From VBDM01 sp035651815 (lineage in GTDB: Bacteria; Pseudomonadota; Gammaproteobacteria; Burkholderiales; SG8-39), in assembly GCA_035651815.1 (NCBI GenBank), contig DASRFB010000078.1, forward strand, positions 1 to 28,373: DNA of 28,373 bases, read 5' to 3'. The notes under the pieces are model-generated. The model was not told the origin of the DNA and made no database searches. It worked only from the letters and a program-made list of their open reading frames with translations. The position numbers were made by a program, and so were the translations under genes. Every line of letters starts with the position of its first letter. Position 1 is the stretch's first letter. Positions 20,933 through 28,226 of the stretch are shown here, piece by piece.

Positions 20933-22162
20933 ATGAACAAGCCCATCGACACCCGGCCCGCCGACACGCGCGATTACGTGCTCAGCCGGACCGACAAGTA
21001 CTTCACCAAGTCCCGGCAGATCATCGAGAAGTTCGGCGACCGCACGGTCACCTACGGCGTGTTCATGCGCCGCGGCGTGATCTGCGCGGTGAACCCGGCG
21101 ATCGACGTGCTGCGCCGGCACTACCCCGTCGTCGACGGAAGCGCGCCCGAGCTGAAGATCACGCGCCTGTACGAGGAGGGCGCGTTCGTCCCGGACCAGA
21201 AGCCGCTGTTCACCTACACGGGCTCGTTCGCCGCGCTGGTCGAGCTCGAGACGCTGATCCTGCAGCGGGTCGGGATGCCGTGCGTCGCCGCGTACAACGC
21301 CTACAAGATGGCGATGAACCTGAAGAAGACGGCGTTCATCGACATGCACGCGCGCCACGCGACCGGCGACGACATGTCGCTGCTCGCGGCGTACGGGGCC
21401 TCGGTCGGCAGCCGCATGGCGAAGCTCGCCGGCGCGGTGGGCTTCACCGGCTCGTCGCAGGAGCTCTCGGCGCATCTCTACGGCGCCGAGCGCGCGGTCG
21501 GCACCATGCCGCACGCGATCGTCGGCTACGCCGGATCGACGCTGCGCGCCGCGCAGATGTACGTCGAGGCGCACCCGAAGGACGACCTCACCGCCCTCAT
21601 CGACTATTTCGGGCGCGAGTACACCGACGCGCTCGAGGTCTGCCGCTGGTGGACGAACGACGTGCTGCCGAAGGACCCGAGCGGCGCGCGCCGGCTCGGC
21701 CTTCGCATCGACACGCACGGCGAGCGCTACGCCGAGGGGCTCGACTACGAGAAGTCGGTCGAGATCGTGGTCAGCTGGCTGCACGTGCCGAACGAGTACG
21801 AGGCGGTGCGCCACGTCATGGGCGAGGAGGCGTTCGACGCCGACAGCCTGAACATCGTCAAGGACCGGGTGCGCAAGGTGCTCTTCGGCACCGGGGTGTC
21901 GGTCGCCGCGGTGATCCAGCTGCGCCAGACGCTCGACCAGGCGGGCTTCAACGCGGCGAAGATCGTCGCCTCGTCGGGCTTCAACCTGTTCAAGTGCAAG
22001 ATGTTCGCGAACGCGCGCGCGCCGGTCGACGTCGTCGGCACGGGCTCGTTCCTGCCCGACACCCTCGCCGACACCTTCGCCACCGCCGACGTCTTCCTCT
22101 ACGAGGGGAAGCCCGGGATCAAGCTCGGGCGCGAGAAGCTGTTCCAGGGCCTGAAGGCCTGA
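20933..22162 (+). CDS. Nicotinate phosphoribosyltransferase-like protein
   Basis: A 409-residue protein resembling nicotinate phosphoribosyltransferase, which makes nicotinate mononucleotide from nicotinate and PRPP in NAD salvage. Visible family features are the N-terminal DYVLSRTDKYFTKS, the EEGAFVPDQKPLFTYTGSFAALVELETLIL segment, FIDMHARHATG (phosphate-binding region), AVGTMPHAIVG, RIDTHGERYAEG, ASSGFNLFKCKMF and DVVGTGSFLPDT. Some motifs are looser than in E. coli PncB, so a divergent paralogue with another base as substrate is possible. It is followed after 4 bp by the MetE-like gene, an uncommon pairing. The ATG at 20933 has only a weak ribosome site (GGATGG). Confidence 0.78.
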   Translation: MNKPIDTRPADTRDYVLSRTDKYFTKSRQIIEKFGDRTVTYGVFMRRGVICAVNPAIDVLRRHYPVVDGSAPELKITRLYEEGAFVPDQKPLFTYTGSFAALVELETLILQRVGMPCVAAYNAYKMAMNLKKTAFIDMHARHATGDDMSLLAAYGASVGSRMAKLAGAVGFTGSSQELSAHLYGAERAVGTMPHAIVGYAGSTLRAAQMYVEAHPKDDLTALIDYFGREYTDALEVCRWWTNDVLPKDPSGARRLGLRIDTHGERYAEGLDYEKSVEIVVSWLHVPNEYEAVRHVMGEEAFDADSLNIVKDRVRKVLFGTGVSVAAVIQLRQTLDQAGFNAAKIVASSGFNLFKCKMFANARAPVDVVGTGSFLPDTLADTFATADVFLYEGKPGIKLGREKLFQGLKA

Positions 22163-22166
22163 GGCG

Positions 22167-23192
22167 GTGCTGCTCCCGACGACGCTGGTCGGCAGCGCTC
22201 CGCAGCCGGAGTGGCTGATCGACCGCCAGAAGCTCGCGGGACGCTTCCCGCCGCGCGTGCGCGCAAAGGAGCTCTGGCGCATCCCCGAGCCGTATCTCGC
22301 CCAGGCGCAGGACGACGCGACCGTGCTCGCGATCCGCGCGCAGGAGGACGCCGGCCTCGACATCATCACCGACGGCGAGATCCGGCGCGAGAGCTACTCG
22401 AACCGCTTCGCCACGGCGCTCGAGGGCGTCGACCTCGACAACCCGGGCACGGCGCTCGACCGCTCCGGGCACCCGAATCCCGTGCCGCGCATCGTCGGCA
22501 AGATCCGCCGGCGCCACCCCGTGGAGGTGGACGACGTGAAGTTCCTGCGTGCCCACACCCGGAGGATGATCAAGATGACCGTGCCGGGCCCGTTCACCAT
22601 GTCGCAGCAGGCGCAGAACGATTACTACAAGAGCGCCGAAGCAGCGGCGATGGACTACGCCGCCGCCGTGAACGAGGAGATCCGCGACCTCTTCGCCGCC
22701 GGTGCCGACATCGTCCAGGTCGACGAGCCGTACATGCAGGCGCGGCCGGAGAAGGCGCGCGAGTATGGATTGAAAGCCCTCAACCGCGCGCTCGAAGGCA
22801 TCGCCGGGACGACCGCGGTTCACATCTGCTTCGGCTACGCCGCCGTCATCCACGTGCGGCCTTCGGGCTATTCATTCCTGTCCGAGCTCGCCGGCTGCAC
22901 CTGTAAACAAGTGTCGATCGAGACCGCGCAGTCGAAACTCGATTGCTCGGTGCTGAAGACGCTTCCCGGGAAGAAGATCATCCTCGGCGTGATCGACCTG
23001 AACGACATGAAGGTCGAGACGCCGGAGACCGTCGCGGCGCGCATCCGCCGCGCGCTGCCGCACGTGCGCGCCGAGGACGTCATCGTCGCACCCGACTGCG
23101 GCATGAAGTACCTGCCGCGCGAGGTCGCCTTCGCCAAGATGGCGGCAATGGTCGAAGGCGCCCGGATCGTGCGCGCCGAGCTGGCGCGCTAG
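22167..23192 (+). CDS. Stand-alone MetE C-domain protein (zinc thiol methyl/alkyltransferase)
   Basis: A 341-residue protein covering only the catalytic half of cobalamin-independent methionine synthase. All four zinc ligands are present: H219 and C221 (HICFG), E252 (VSIET) and C311 (PDCGMKY). Other marks are DIITDGEIRRES, VPGPFTMS and DIVQVDEP. Full MetE has about 750 residues. Short members act as archaeal-type methionine synthases, as methyltransferases with other donors, or as epoxyalkane:coenzyme M transferases, so the reaction is a zinc-activated thiol alkylation with uncertain partners. GTG start, 4 bp after the pncB-like stop, so co-transcribed. Its TAG overlaps the metC stop in a shared CTAG. 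Confidence 0.85.
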   Translation: MLLPTTLVGSAPQPEWLIDRQKLAGRFPPRVRAKELWRIPEPYLAQAQDDATVLAIRAQEDAGLDIITDGEIRRESYSNRFATALEGVDLDNPGTALDRSGHPNPVPRIVGKIRRRHPVEVDDVKFLRAHTRRMIKMTVPGPFTMSQQAQNDYYKSAEAAAMDYAAAVNEEIRDLFAAGADIVQVDEPYMQARPEKAREYGLKALNRALEGIAGTTAVHICFGYAAVIHVRPSGYSFLSELAGCTCKQVSIETAQSKLDCSVLKTLPGKKIILGVIDLNDMKVETPETVAARIRRALPHVRAEDVIVAPDCGMKYLPREVAFAKMAAMVEGARIVRAELAR

Positions 23193-24367
23193 GGGCTGCG
23201 CCGCAGCCTCCCGAACCCCGCCTCGAGATCCTCGAGCAGGTCCTCCGCGCTCTCCAGCCCCGCGTGGATGCGGAAGCACGGCCCGTGCTCGGGCCAGCGC
23301 GTCACCGCGCGGCCTTCCAGAGGATGGTACGGCACGATCAGGCTCTCGTAGCCGCCCCAGGAAGCGCCGATGCCGTAGAGCTTCAGGCCGTCGATCAGGG
23401 CGAACATCGCCTTCGGGTCGATGCCGCGCCGGAGCACCACGCCGAACAGGCCCGAGGCGCCGGTGAAGTCGCGCTTCCAGAGCGCGTGGCCGGGATCGGA
23501 CGGCAGCGCCGGGTACAGCACGCGCTCGACCTCGGGCTGCGCTGCGAGCCAGGCGGTGAGCGCCCGCGCGTTCTCGGAATGGATCCTCAAGCGCGCCGCG
23601 AGCGTGCGCAGGCCGCGCTGCGCGAGGTAGACCGCGTCGGGCCCGGCGGTCTGCCCCATCTCGTAAGTCGACGTCCGCAGCCTCGGCCAGGCCTCCCGGG
23701 TGCAGGTCACCGTCCCGATCATCGCGTCCGAGTGGCCGACGATGTACTTGGTCGCCGCCTGCACCGAGACGTCGACGCCGTGCGCGAGCGCCTTGAAGTA
23801 GAGCGGCGTCGCCCAGGTGTTGTCCATGATCACGGCGATCCCTCGCCGGTGCGCCGCGTCCGCGATCGCGGGCACGTCCTGCACCTCGAAGGTGAGCGAG
23901 CCCGGCGACTCGAGGTAGACGACGCGCGTATTGCCCTGGATCAGCGACTCGATCGAGCGCCCGACGAGCGGATCGAAGAACGTCGTCGACACGCCGAAGC
24001 GCTTGAGCGTGCCCTTCGCGAAGTTGCGCGCGGGGCCGTACGCGCTGTCGCTCATCAGCACGTGGTCGCCCGCGGACAGGAACGCGGTCAGCGCGCCCGC
24101 GCACGCCGCGAGCCCCGACGGGTAGACGACCGCGCGGTGCCCGCCCTCGAGCTCGGCGATCGCCTCCTGCAGCGCCTCGACCGTCGGCGTGCCGAAACGG
24201 CCGTAGTAGGTGCCGGGCACCTCGTCGAGCCAGGCGCGGCGCCGGGCGAGATAGTCCTCGGCGGAGCGCGCGAGGATGGTCGAAGCGTGGTACACGGGCG
24301 GGTTCACCGCGCCGTGGTACTGGTCTGGATGACGGCCGGAATGGACGATGACGGTCTCGTCGCGCAT
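23189..24367 (-). CDS. metC: Cystathionine beta-lyase (PLP-dependent)
   Basis: A 392-residue Cys/Met-metabolism PLP enzyme of the fold-type I group. It splits cystathionine to homocysteine, pyruvate and ammonia. Visible are TYYGRFGTPT (PLP-phosphate tyrosine and arginine of the neighbouring subunit), VYPSGLAACAGAL, LESPGSLTFEVQDVP, MDNTWATPLYF (D182), the PLP lysine K207 (QAATKYIVGHSDAMIG), and GASWGGYESLIVPYHP near the C-terminus, which is typical of MetC rather than gamma-lyases. The ATG has AAGGAG close before it. It converges on the MetE-like gene with a 4-bp overlap and is divergent from the MATE gene. Confidence 0.9.
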   Translation of the reverse strand: MRDETVIVHSGRHPDQYHGAVNPPVYHASTILARSAEDYLARRRAWLDEVPGTYYGRFGTPTVEALQEAIAELEGGHRAVVYPSGLAACAGALTAFLSAGDHVLMSDSAYGPARNFAKGTLKRFGVSTTFFDPLVGRSIESLIQGNTRVVYLESPGSLTFEVQDVPAIADAAHRRGIAVIMDNTWATPLYFKALAHGVDVSVQAATKYIVGHSDAMIGTVTCTREAWPRLRTSTYEMGQTAGPDAVYLAQRGLRTLAARLRIHSENARALTAWLAAQPEVERVLYPALPSDPGHALWKRDFTGASGLFGVVLRRGIDPKAMFALIDGLKLYGIGASWGGYESLIVPYHPLEGRAVTRWPEHGPCFRIHAGLESAEDLLEDLEAGFGRLRRSP

Positions 24368-24488
24368 GGAGCTCCTTCCCCGGGAGGAATCGCAAAGGCC
24401 TTATTCTGACCCTTAAATCGGGCGGCAATCTGGCCCCAATCGGGCGGGAGGGGTGTCTTAGAATAGGCGGCTTTTCCGTCGCTTCCTC
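24368..24488. promoter_or_regulatory. metC / MATE divergent region with a 10-bp direct repeat
   Basis: A 121-bp gap. AATCGGGCGG occurs twice (24416-24425 and 24438-24447), starts 22 bp apart, about two helical turns on the same face. TAGAAT (24459-24464, plus) is a -10 candidate for the MATE gene with a leader near 18 nt and no Shine-Dalgarno. CAGAAT (24403-24408, minus) is a weaker -10 candidate for metC. The repeat lies between the two and could bind one regulator controlling both. Confidence 0.4.
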
Positions 24489-25892
24489 GTGACCCTCCCC
24501 GTCTCGCACGCGGCCCGATCCATCGGTCGGTTCGCCTGGCCCATCCTCGTCGCGCAGCTGGCGGTCATGGCGTCGGGCGTGCTCGATACGGTCATGTCCG
24601 GACACTACAGCGCGGTCGACCTGGCCGCGGTCGGCATCGGCGCGAGCATTTACTACTCGATCTTCATCGGGCTGCTCGGCGTGGTGCAGTCGCTGTCGCC
24701 GATCGCAGCGCAGCTGTTCGGTGCGAAGCAATACCCGCGGATCGGCGAGGAGGCGCGCCAGACGATGTGGCTCGCCGCCGGCCTCGCCCTCTGCGGCGTC
24801 CTGCTGCTCGGGTTTCCCGAGCCGTTCCTTCGCCTCGCCGGCGCGCCGCCCGAGGTGGAGGCGCGCGTGCGGCTGTACCTGGTCGGGATCGCGTGGGCGC
24901 TCCCCGGGATGCTGTTGTTTCGCGTGTTCTTCGCGTTCACGACAGCCGTCTCGCGTCCGCGGGCGGCGATGGCGCTGAACCTCGTTTATTTCTGCGCCAA
25001 GGTGCCGCTCAACTGGGTGTTCATGTACGGCAAGCTCGGCGCGCCGGAGCTCGGCGGCCCGGGCTGCGCGGTCGCGACCGCGGTGGTCGCGTGGCTCGCG
25101 GCGCTCGTCGGCTGGACATACTGCGCCCGCGACCCGTTCTACCGGCCATTCCGCGTGTTCGCTCGGTGGTCATGGCCCCAGGCGCGGATGCTCTGGAGCC
25201 ATCTCAAGCTCGGCGTGCCGATGGGGCTCTCGTTCTTCGTCGAGGTGACCTCGTTCACCTTCATCGCGATCTTCGTGGCGCGCCTGGGCGCGACCACCAG
25301 CGCCTCGCACCAGATCGCAGCCAACGTCTCGGCGGTCGTCTACATGTTCGGACTCGCGATCGGGAACGCCACGGGCGTGCTGGTGGCACAGGCGGTGGGC
25401 GCGCTCAAGCCCCACGACGCGCGACGGACCGGGCTCACCGGCATGGGGATGATGCTGCTCGTCTCCGCCTGCGCCTCGCTCGCCCTCGTGCCGGGCGGCG
25501 CGGCGATCGCGGCCCTCTACACCGACGATCCCGGCGTGCGGACGCTCGCGACGCGGCTGCTCGCCTTCGTCGCCTTCTACCAGCTCTTCGACGGCGTGCA
25601 GGTGGTGATCGTCAACGCGCTGCGGGGCTACCGCATCGCCTTCCTGCCGATGCTCGTGTATACGGTGGCGCTCTGGGGGATCGGTCTCGGGGGCGGCTAC
25701 GTGCTGGGACTGCGGGGATCGGACGCGGCGCGCTCGCTCGGCCTCGCGACGCCGATGGGCGCGGCCGGGTTCTGGCTCGCGGGCGCCATCGGCCTGATCG
25801 TGACCGGGGCGCTCCTCTTCGCCTACTTCCTGCGCGCGAGCGCCGTCCGCCCCGAGGGGCGGACGGCGCAGGCCAACGTCGGTACGGTTTAA
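24489..25892 (+). CDS. MATE family efflux transporter (NorM-like)
   Basis: A 467-residue inner-membrane exporter with about 12 hydrophobic segments in two related halves. Marks are the N-terminal IGRFAWPILVAQLAVMASGVLDTVMSGHYSAVDLAAVGIG, LSPIAAQLFGAKQYPRIGEEARQT, and, opening the second half, LKLGVPMGLSFFVEVTSFTFIAIFVARLGATTSASHQIAANVSAVVYMFGLAIGNATGVLVAQAVGA. Such pumps use the H+ or Na+ gradient to expel cationic drugs and metabolites; the substrate is unknown. The GTG start lacks a Shine-Dalgarno, and TAGAAT lies 24 bp upstream. Its TAA overlaps that of the bactofilin gene in a shared TTAA. Confidence 0.92.
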   Translation: MTLPVSHAARSIGRFAWPILVAQLAVMASGVLDTVMSGHYSAVDLAAVGIGASIYYSIFIGLLGVVQSLSPIAAQLFGAKQYPRIGEEARQTMWLAAGLALCGVLLLGFPEPFLRLAGAPPEVEARVRLYLVGIAWALPGMLLFRVFFAFTTAVSRPRAAMALNLVYFCAKVPLNWVFMYGKLGAPELGGPGCAVATAVVAWLAALVGWTYCARDPFYRPFRVFARWSWPQARMLWSHLKLGVPMGLSFFVEVTSFTFIAIFVARLGATTSASHQIAANVSAVVYMFGLAIGNATGVLVAQAVGALKPHDARRTGLTGMGMMLLVSACASLALVPGGAAIAALYTDDPGVRTLATRLLAFVAFYQLFDGVQVVIVNALRGYRIAFLPMLVYTVALWGIGLGGGYVLGLRGSDAARSLGLATPMGAAGFWLAGAIGLIVTGALLFAYFLRASAVRPEGRTAQANVGTV

Positions 25893-26443
25893 GCGGCCTT
25901 GTTCGCCGACTTCGGGAACAGCGGCTGGGCCGCGGCCCCGGCGTCGGTGATCGCGCCGATGTCGCCGGAGAGCTCGCCGCCCTCCTCGATCGCCACCTTG
26001 CCGTAGCGGATCTTGCCCGAGACGCGCCCGGTGGAGCGGATCACGAGCTGCCTGCGCGCCGTGAGCTCGCCGTCGAAGCGGCCGCGGATCTCGGCGATGT
26101 CGATGCCGACCTTGCCGACGAACACGCCGTTCTCGGCGATCTGGATGACGCGGCTGTCCATCGAGGCCTCGACGCGGCCTTCGACGACCAGGGTGTCGCA
26201 ATCGGTGATTTCGGCGCCTTTCAGCTTGATGTCGGGACCGACGATGAGCTTGCTGACCTGCTCGGGGGCTTTCTCGTTTTGCATGGTTGCCTGCGTGTTG
26301 GTTTCGGGGGCCTTCATCTCCGGCTTGTTGGCCGATTCCTTTTCCGCGAGCTGGCTCGGGGTCAGGGCTTCCTGGAGCTCGCCGTAGGGGCTTTGGTAAC
26401 GGGCGACACGCGAGCTGTCTCTCCTGCGAAAACTATCGAGCAT
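25889..26443 (-). CDS. Bactofilin (polymer-forming cytoskeletal protein)
   Basis: A 184-residue protein whose middle (about 65-165) is the bactofilin beta-helix: KLIVGPDIKLKGAEITDCDTLVVEGRVEASMDSRVIQIAENGVFVGKVGIDIAEIRGRFDGELTARRQLVIRSTGRVSGKIRYGKVAIEEGGELSGDI. Bactofilins self-assemble into membrane-associated filaments and place cell-wall or motility proteins. The N-terminal tail (about 60 residues, Glu/Lys/Pro-rich) is longer than in many short bactofilins, and there is no transmembrane segment. The start has GGGAG 7 nt upstream, next to the small palindrome TTGTTCAACAA. No peptidase M23 partner, often adjacent to bactofilins, is present here. Confidence 0.92.
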   Translation of the reverse strand: MLDSFRRRDSSRVARYQSPYGELQEALTPSQLAEKESANKPEMKAPETNTQATMQNEKAPEQVSKLIVGPDIKLKGAEITDCDTLVVEGRVEASMDSRVIQIAENGVFVGKVGIDIAEIRGRFDGELTARRQLVIRSTGRVSGKIRYGKVAIEEGGELSGDIGAITDAGAAAQPLFPKSANKAA

Positions 26444-26729
26444 TTGCTACTCCCTATTGTTCAACAAAGGCGCCGGGCGGCGGCGTCCGCTTCCCCCCAC
26501 GCCGGCGATGCTTGAGCAAGACGCGTGCCGTACGAAGCGAATGCGATTTCCATAGGGAGAAAGCGAGCATTCGTTGCGCGAGCGTAGCGGAAATGTCACG
26601 CGCGCACGACATGCCGTTCGGATCATCCGATGTAATAAACTGTTTGCGCTCGCAAACGGCGTGTCGCGCGCGAACGACAGGCGCGCGCAGAACGTCACGC
26701 CGCGGACCCGAACGACGGAGGAGGAATCG
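26444..26729. promoter_or_regulatory. 286-bp divergent region: dyads and a 20-bp imperfect direct repeat
   Basis: No gene is supported here. Next to the bactofilin ribosome site is TTGTTCAACAA (26457-26467). Towards the phosphoesterase lie, in order, a 20-bp element (26595-26614), the dyad TCGGATCATCCGA (26618-26630), the A/T-rich TGTAATAAACT, the dyad GTTTGCG-CT-CGCAAAC (26642-26657) and a second copy of the 20-bp element (26663-26682; 17 of 20 identical, starts 68 bp apart). The phosphoesterase ATG follows with a strong GGAGGAGG. TAATAA (26633-26638) is a poor -10 candidate. The symmetry suggests regulator sites. Confidence 0.5.
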
Positions 26730-28226
26730 ATGCCAAGCTCGAACACCCGCGCGGCCGCGCTGCTCGCGCTCGTTCTGCTCGCCGGATGCGTCGCGACCGA
26801 CTCTGCTCGCGCCCCGGCGGCGCTCGCGCGGATCGAAAACGTCGTCGTGATCTACGCCGAGAACCGCAGCTTCGACCACCTCTACGGCCTGTTCCCCGGC
26901 GCCGAGGGCATCGCGGAGGCGACGCCGGCGCAGAAGACGCAGCTCGACCTCGACGGGCGGCCGCTGCCGCACCTGCCCCCGACCTACGAGGGCGGCAAGG
27001 TCCGCGCCGACCTGCCGACGCAGATCCTGCCGAACGGCCCGTTCCGGATCGACGCGCCGCCGATCGCGCGGCGCTGGGACGAGGTGCTCCCGAACCCGAT
27101 CCACGCCTATTACCAGAACCGCGAGCAGATCGACGGCGGCCGCAACGACCGCTTCGTCGCCATGAGCAACGTCGGCGCCTGGGTGATGGGCTACTTCGAC
27201 GGCTCGCGCATGAGGCTTTGGCGCTGGGCGCGCGAGTACACGCTCGCCGACCACTTCTTCATGGGCGCCTTCGGCGGCTCCTACCTCAACCACCAGTGGC
27301 TGGTCTGCGCCTGCACGCCGCGCTTCCCCGACGCGCCGGCGGCGCTGCGCGCGCGGGTCGACGCGGCGGGCAAGCTCGAGCTGCGCCCCGACTCGCCCAA
27401 GTCGGTCCTCGAGGGGCCGGCGCGGCTGTTCGACGGCGCCGTGACGCCGGACGGGTATACGGTGAACACGATGCAGCCGCCGTATCAGCCGAGCGGGATC
27501 CCGCCCGCGGCGGGCGGCAGCCTCGATCTGGCGGACCCTGCGAAGCACCCGGTCCCGCCTCTGCACGACCGGACCATCGGTGACACGCTCTCCGCGAAGG
27601 GCGTCTCGTGGGCCTGGTACTCGGGCGGCTGGAATGCCGCGACCGCCGACGGCCGGCGCGATCCGAAGGACAAGCGCACGGTCATCTACGCGCAGGGCCG
27701 CGACCAGATGGCGTTCCAGGCGCACCACCAGCCGTTCAACTACTACGAGCGCTTCGCGCCGGGAAAGCCCGACCGCGCCGAGCACCTCAGGGACTACGAC
27801 GACCTGGTCCGCGACATCGACGCGGGGCGGCTGCCGCAGGTCGTGTTCTACAAGCCGGTCGGGCGCCTGAACCAGCATCCGAACTACACCGACCTCGCGC
27901 AGGGCGACGAGCACCTCGACGAGCTGCTCGAGCGCCTGAAGAAGAGCCCGCAGTGGGCAAAGATGCTGGTGATCGTGACCTACGACGAGAACGGCGGCTT
28001 CTGGGACCACGTCCCGCCGCCCGCCGGCGACCGCTGGGGACCGGGGACGCGCATCCCGGCGATCATCGTGTCGCCGTTCGCGAAGCGCGGCTACGTCGAC
28101 AAGACGCCTTACGACACGACGTCGATCCTGAAATTGATCACCCTGAGGTTCGGGCTGGAGCCCCTGCCCGGGGTGCGGGCGAAGGCGGGGGACCTGACGA
28201 ACGCGCTCGAGCCTAGCGCCCGGTGA
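26730..28226 (+). CDS. Lipoprotein phosphoesterase, acid phosphatase AcpA / phospholipase C superfamily
   Basis: A 498-residue exported protein with lipobox LLAG-C20. The signature ENRSFDHLYGLFPG (about 44-57) carries the metal-binding and nucleophile residues of this phosphoesterase superfamily. HFFMGAFGGSYLNHQWLVCACTP, VVFYKPVGRLNQHPNYTDLAQGDEHLDELLERLKKSPQWAKMLVIVTYDENGGFWDHVPPP and GTRIPAIIVSPFAKRGYVDKTPYDTTSILKLI complete the fold. It probably cleaves phosphomonoesters or phospholipid head groups outside the inner membrane. Acid phosphatase is favoured over phospholipase C because the large C-terminal domains of PlcN/PlcH are absent. Start fixed by GGAGGAGGAATCG before the ATG. The upstream region is rich in repeats. 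The last 14 bp overlap the convergent hydratase gene. Confidence 0.9.
   Translation: MPSSNTRAAALLALVLLAGCVATDSARAPAALARIENVVVIYAENRSFDHLYGLFPGAEGIAEATPAQKTQLDLDGRPLPHLPPTYEGGKVRADLPTQILPNGPFRIDAPPIARRWDEVLPNPIHAYYQNREQIDGGRNDRFVAMSNVGAWVMGYFDGSRMRLWRWAREYTLADHFFMGAFGGSYLNHQWLVCACTPRFPDAPAALRARVDAAGKLELRPDSPKSVLEGPARLFDGAVTPDGYTVNTMQPPYQPSGIPPAAGGSLDLADPAKHPVPPLHDRTIGDTLSAKGVSWAWYSGGWNAATADGRRDPKDKRTVIYAQGRDQMAFQAHHQPFNYYERFAPGKPDRAEHLRDYDDLVRDIDAGRLPQVVFYKPVGRLNQHPNYTDLAQGDEHLDELLERLKKSPQWAKMLVIVTYDENGGFWDHVPPPAGDRWGPGTRIPAIIVSPFAKRGYVDKTPYDTTSILKLITLRFGLEPLPGVRAKAGDLTNALEPSAR

Noticed and set aside
26454..28010. A 518-codon minus-strand open frame opposite the phosphoesterase
   Set aside because: The plus strand carries the clear lipoprotein signal, ENRSFDH motif and ribosome site. 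The minus frame has no domain and a Val/Arg/Ala-rich antisense composition.
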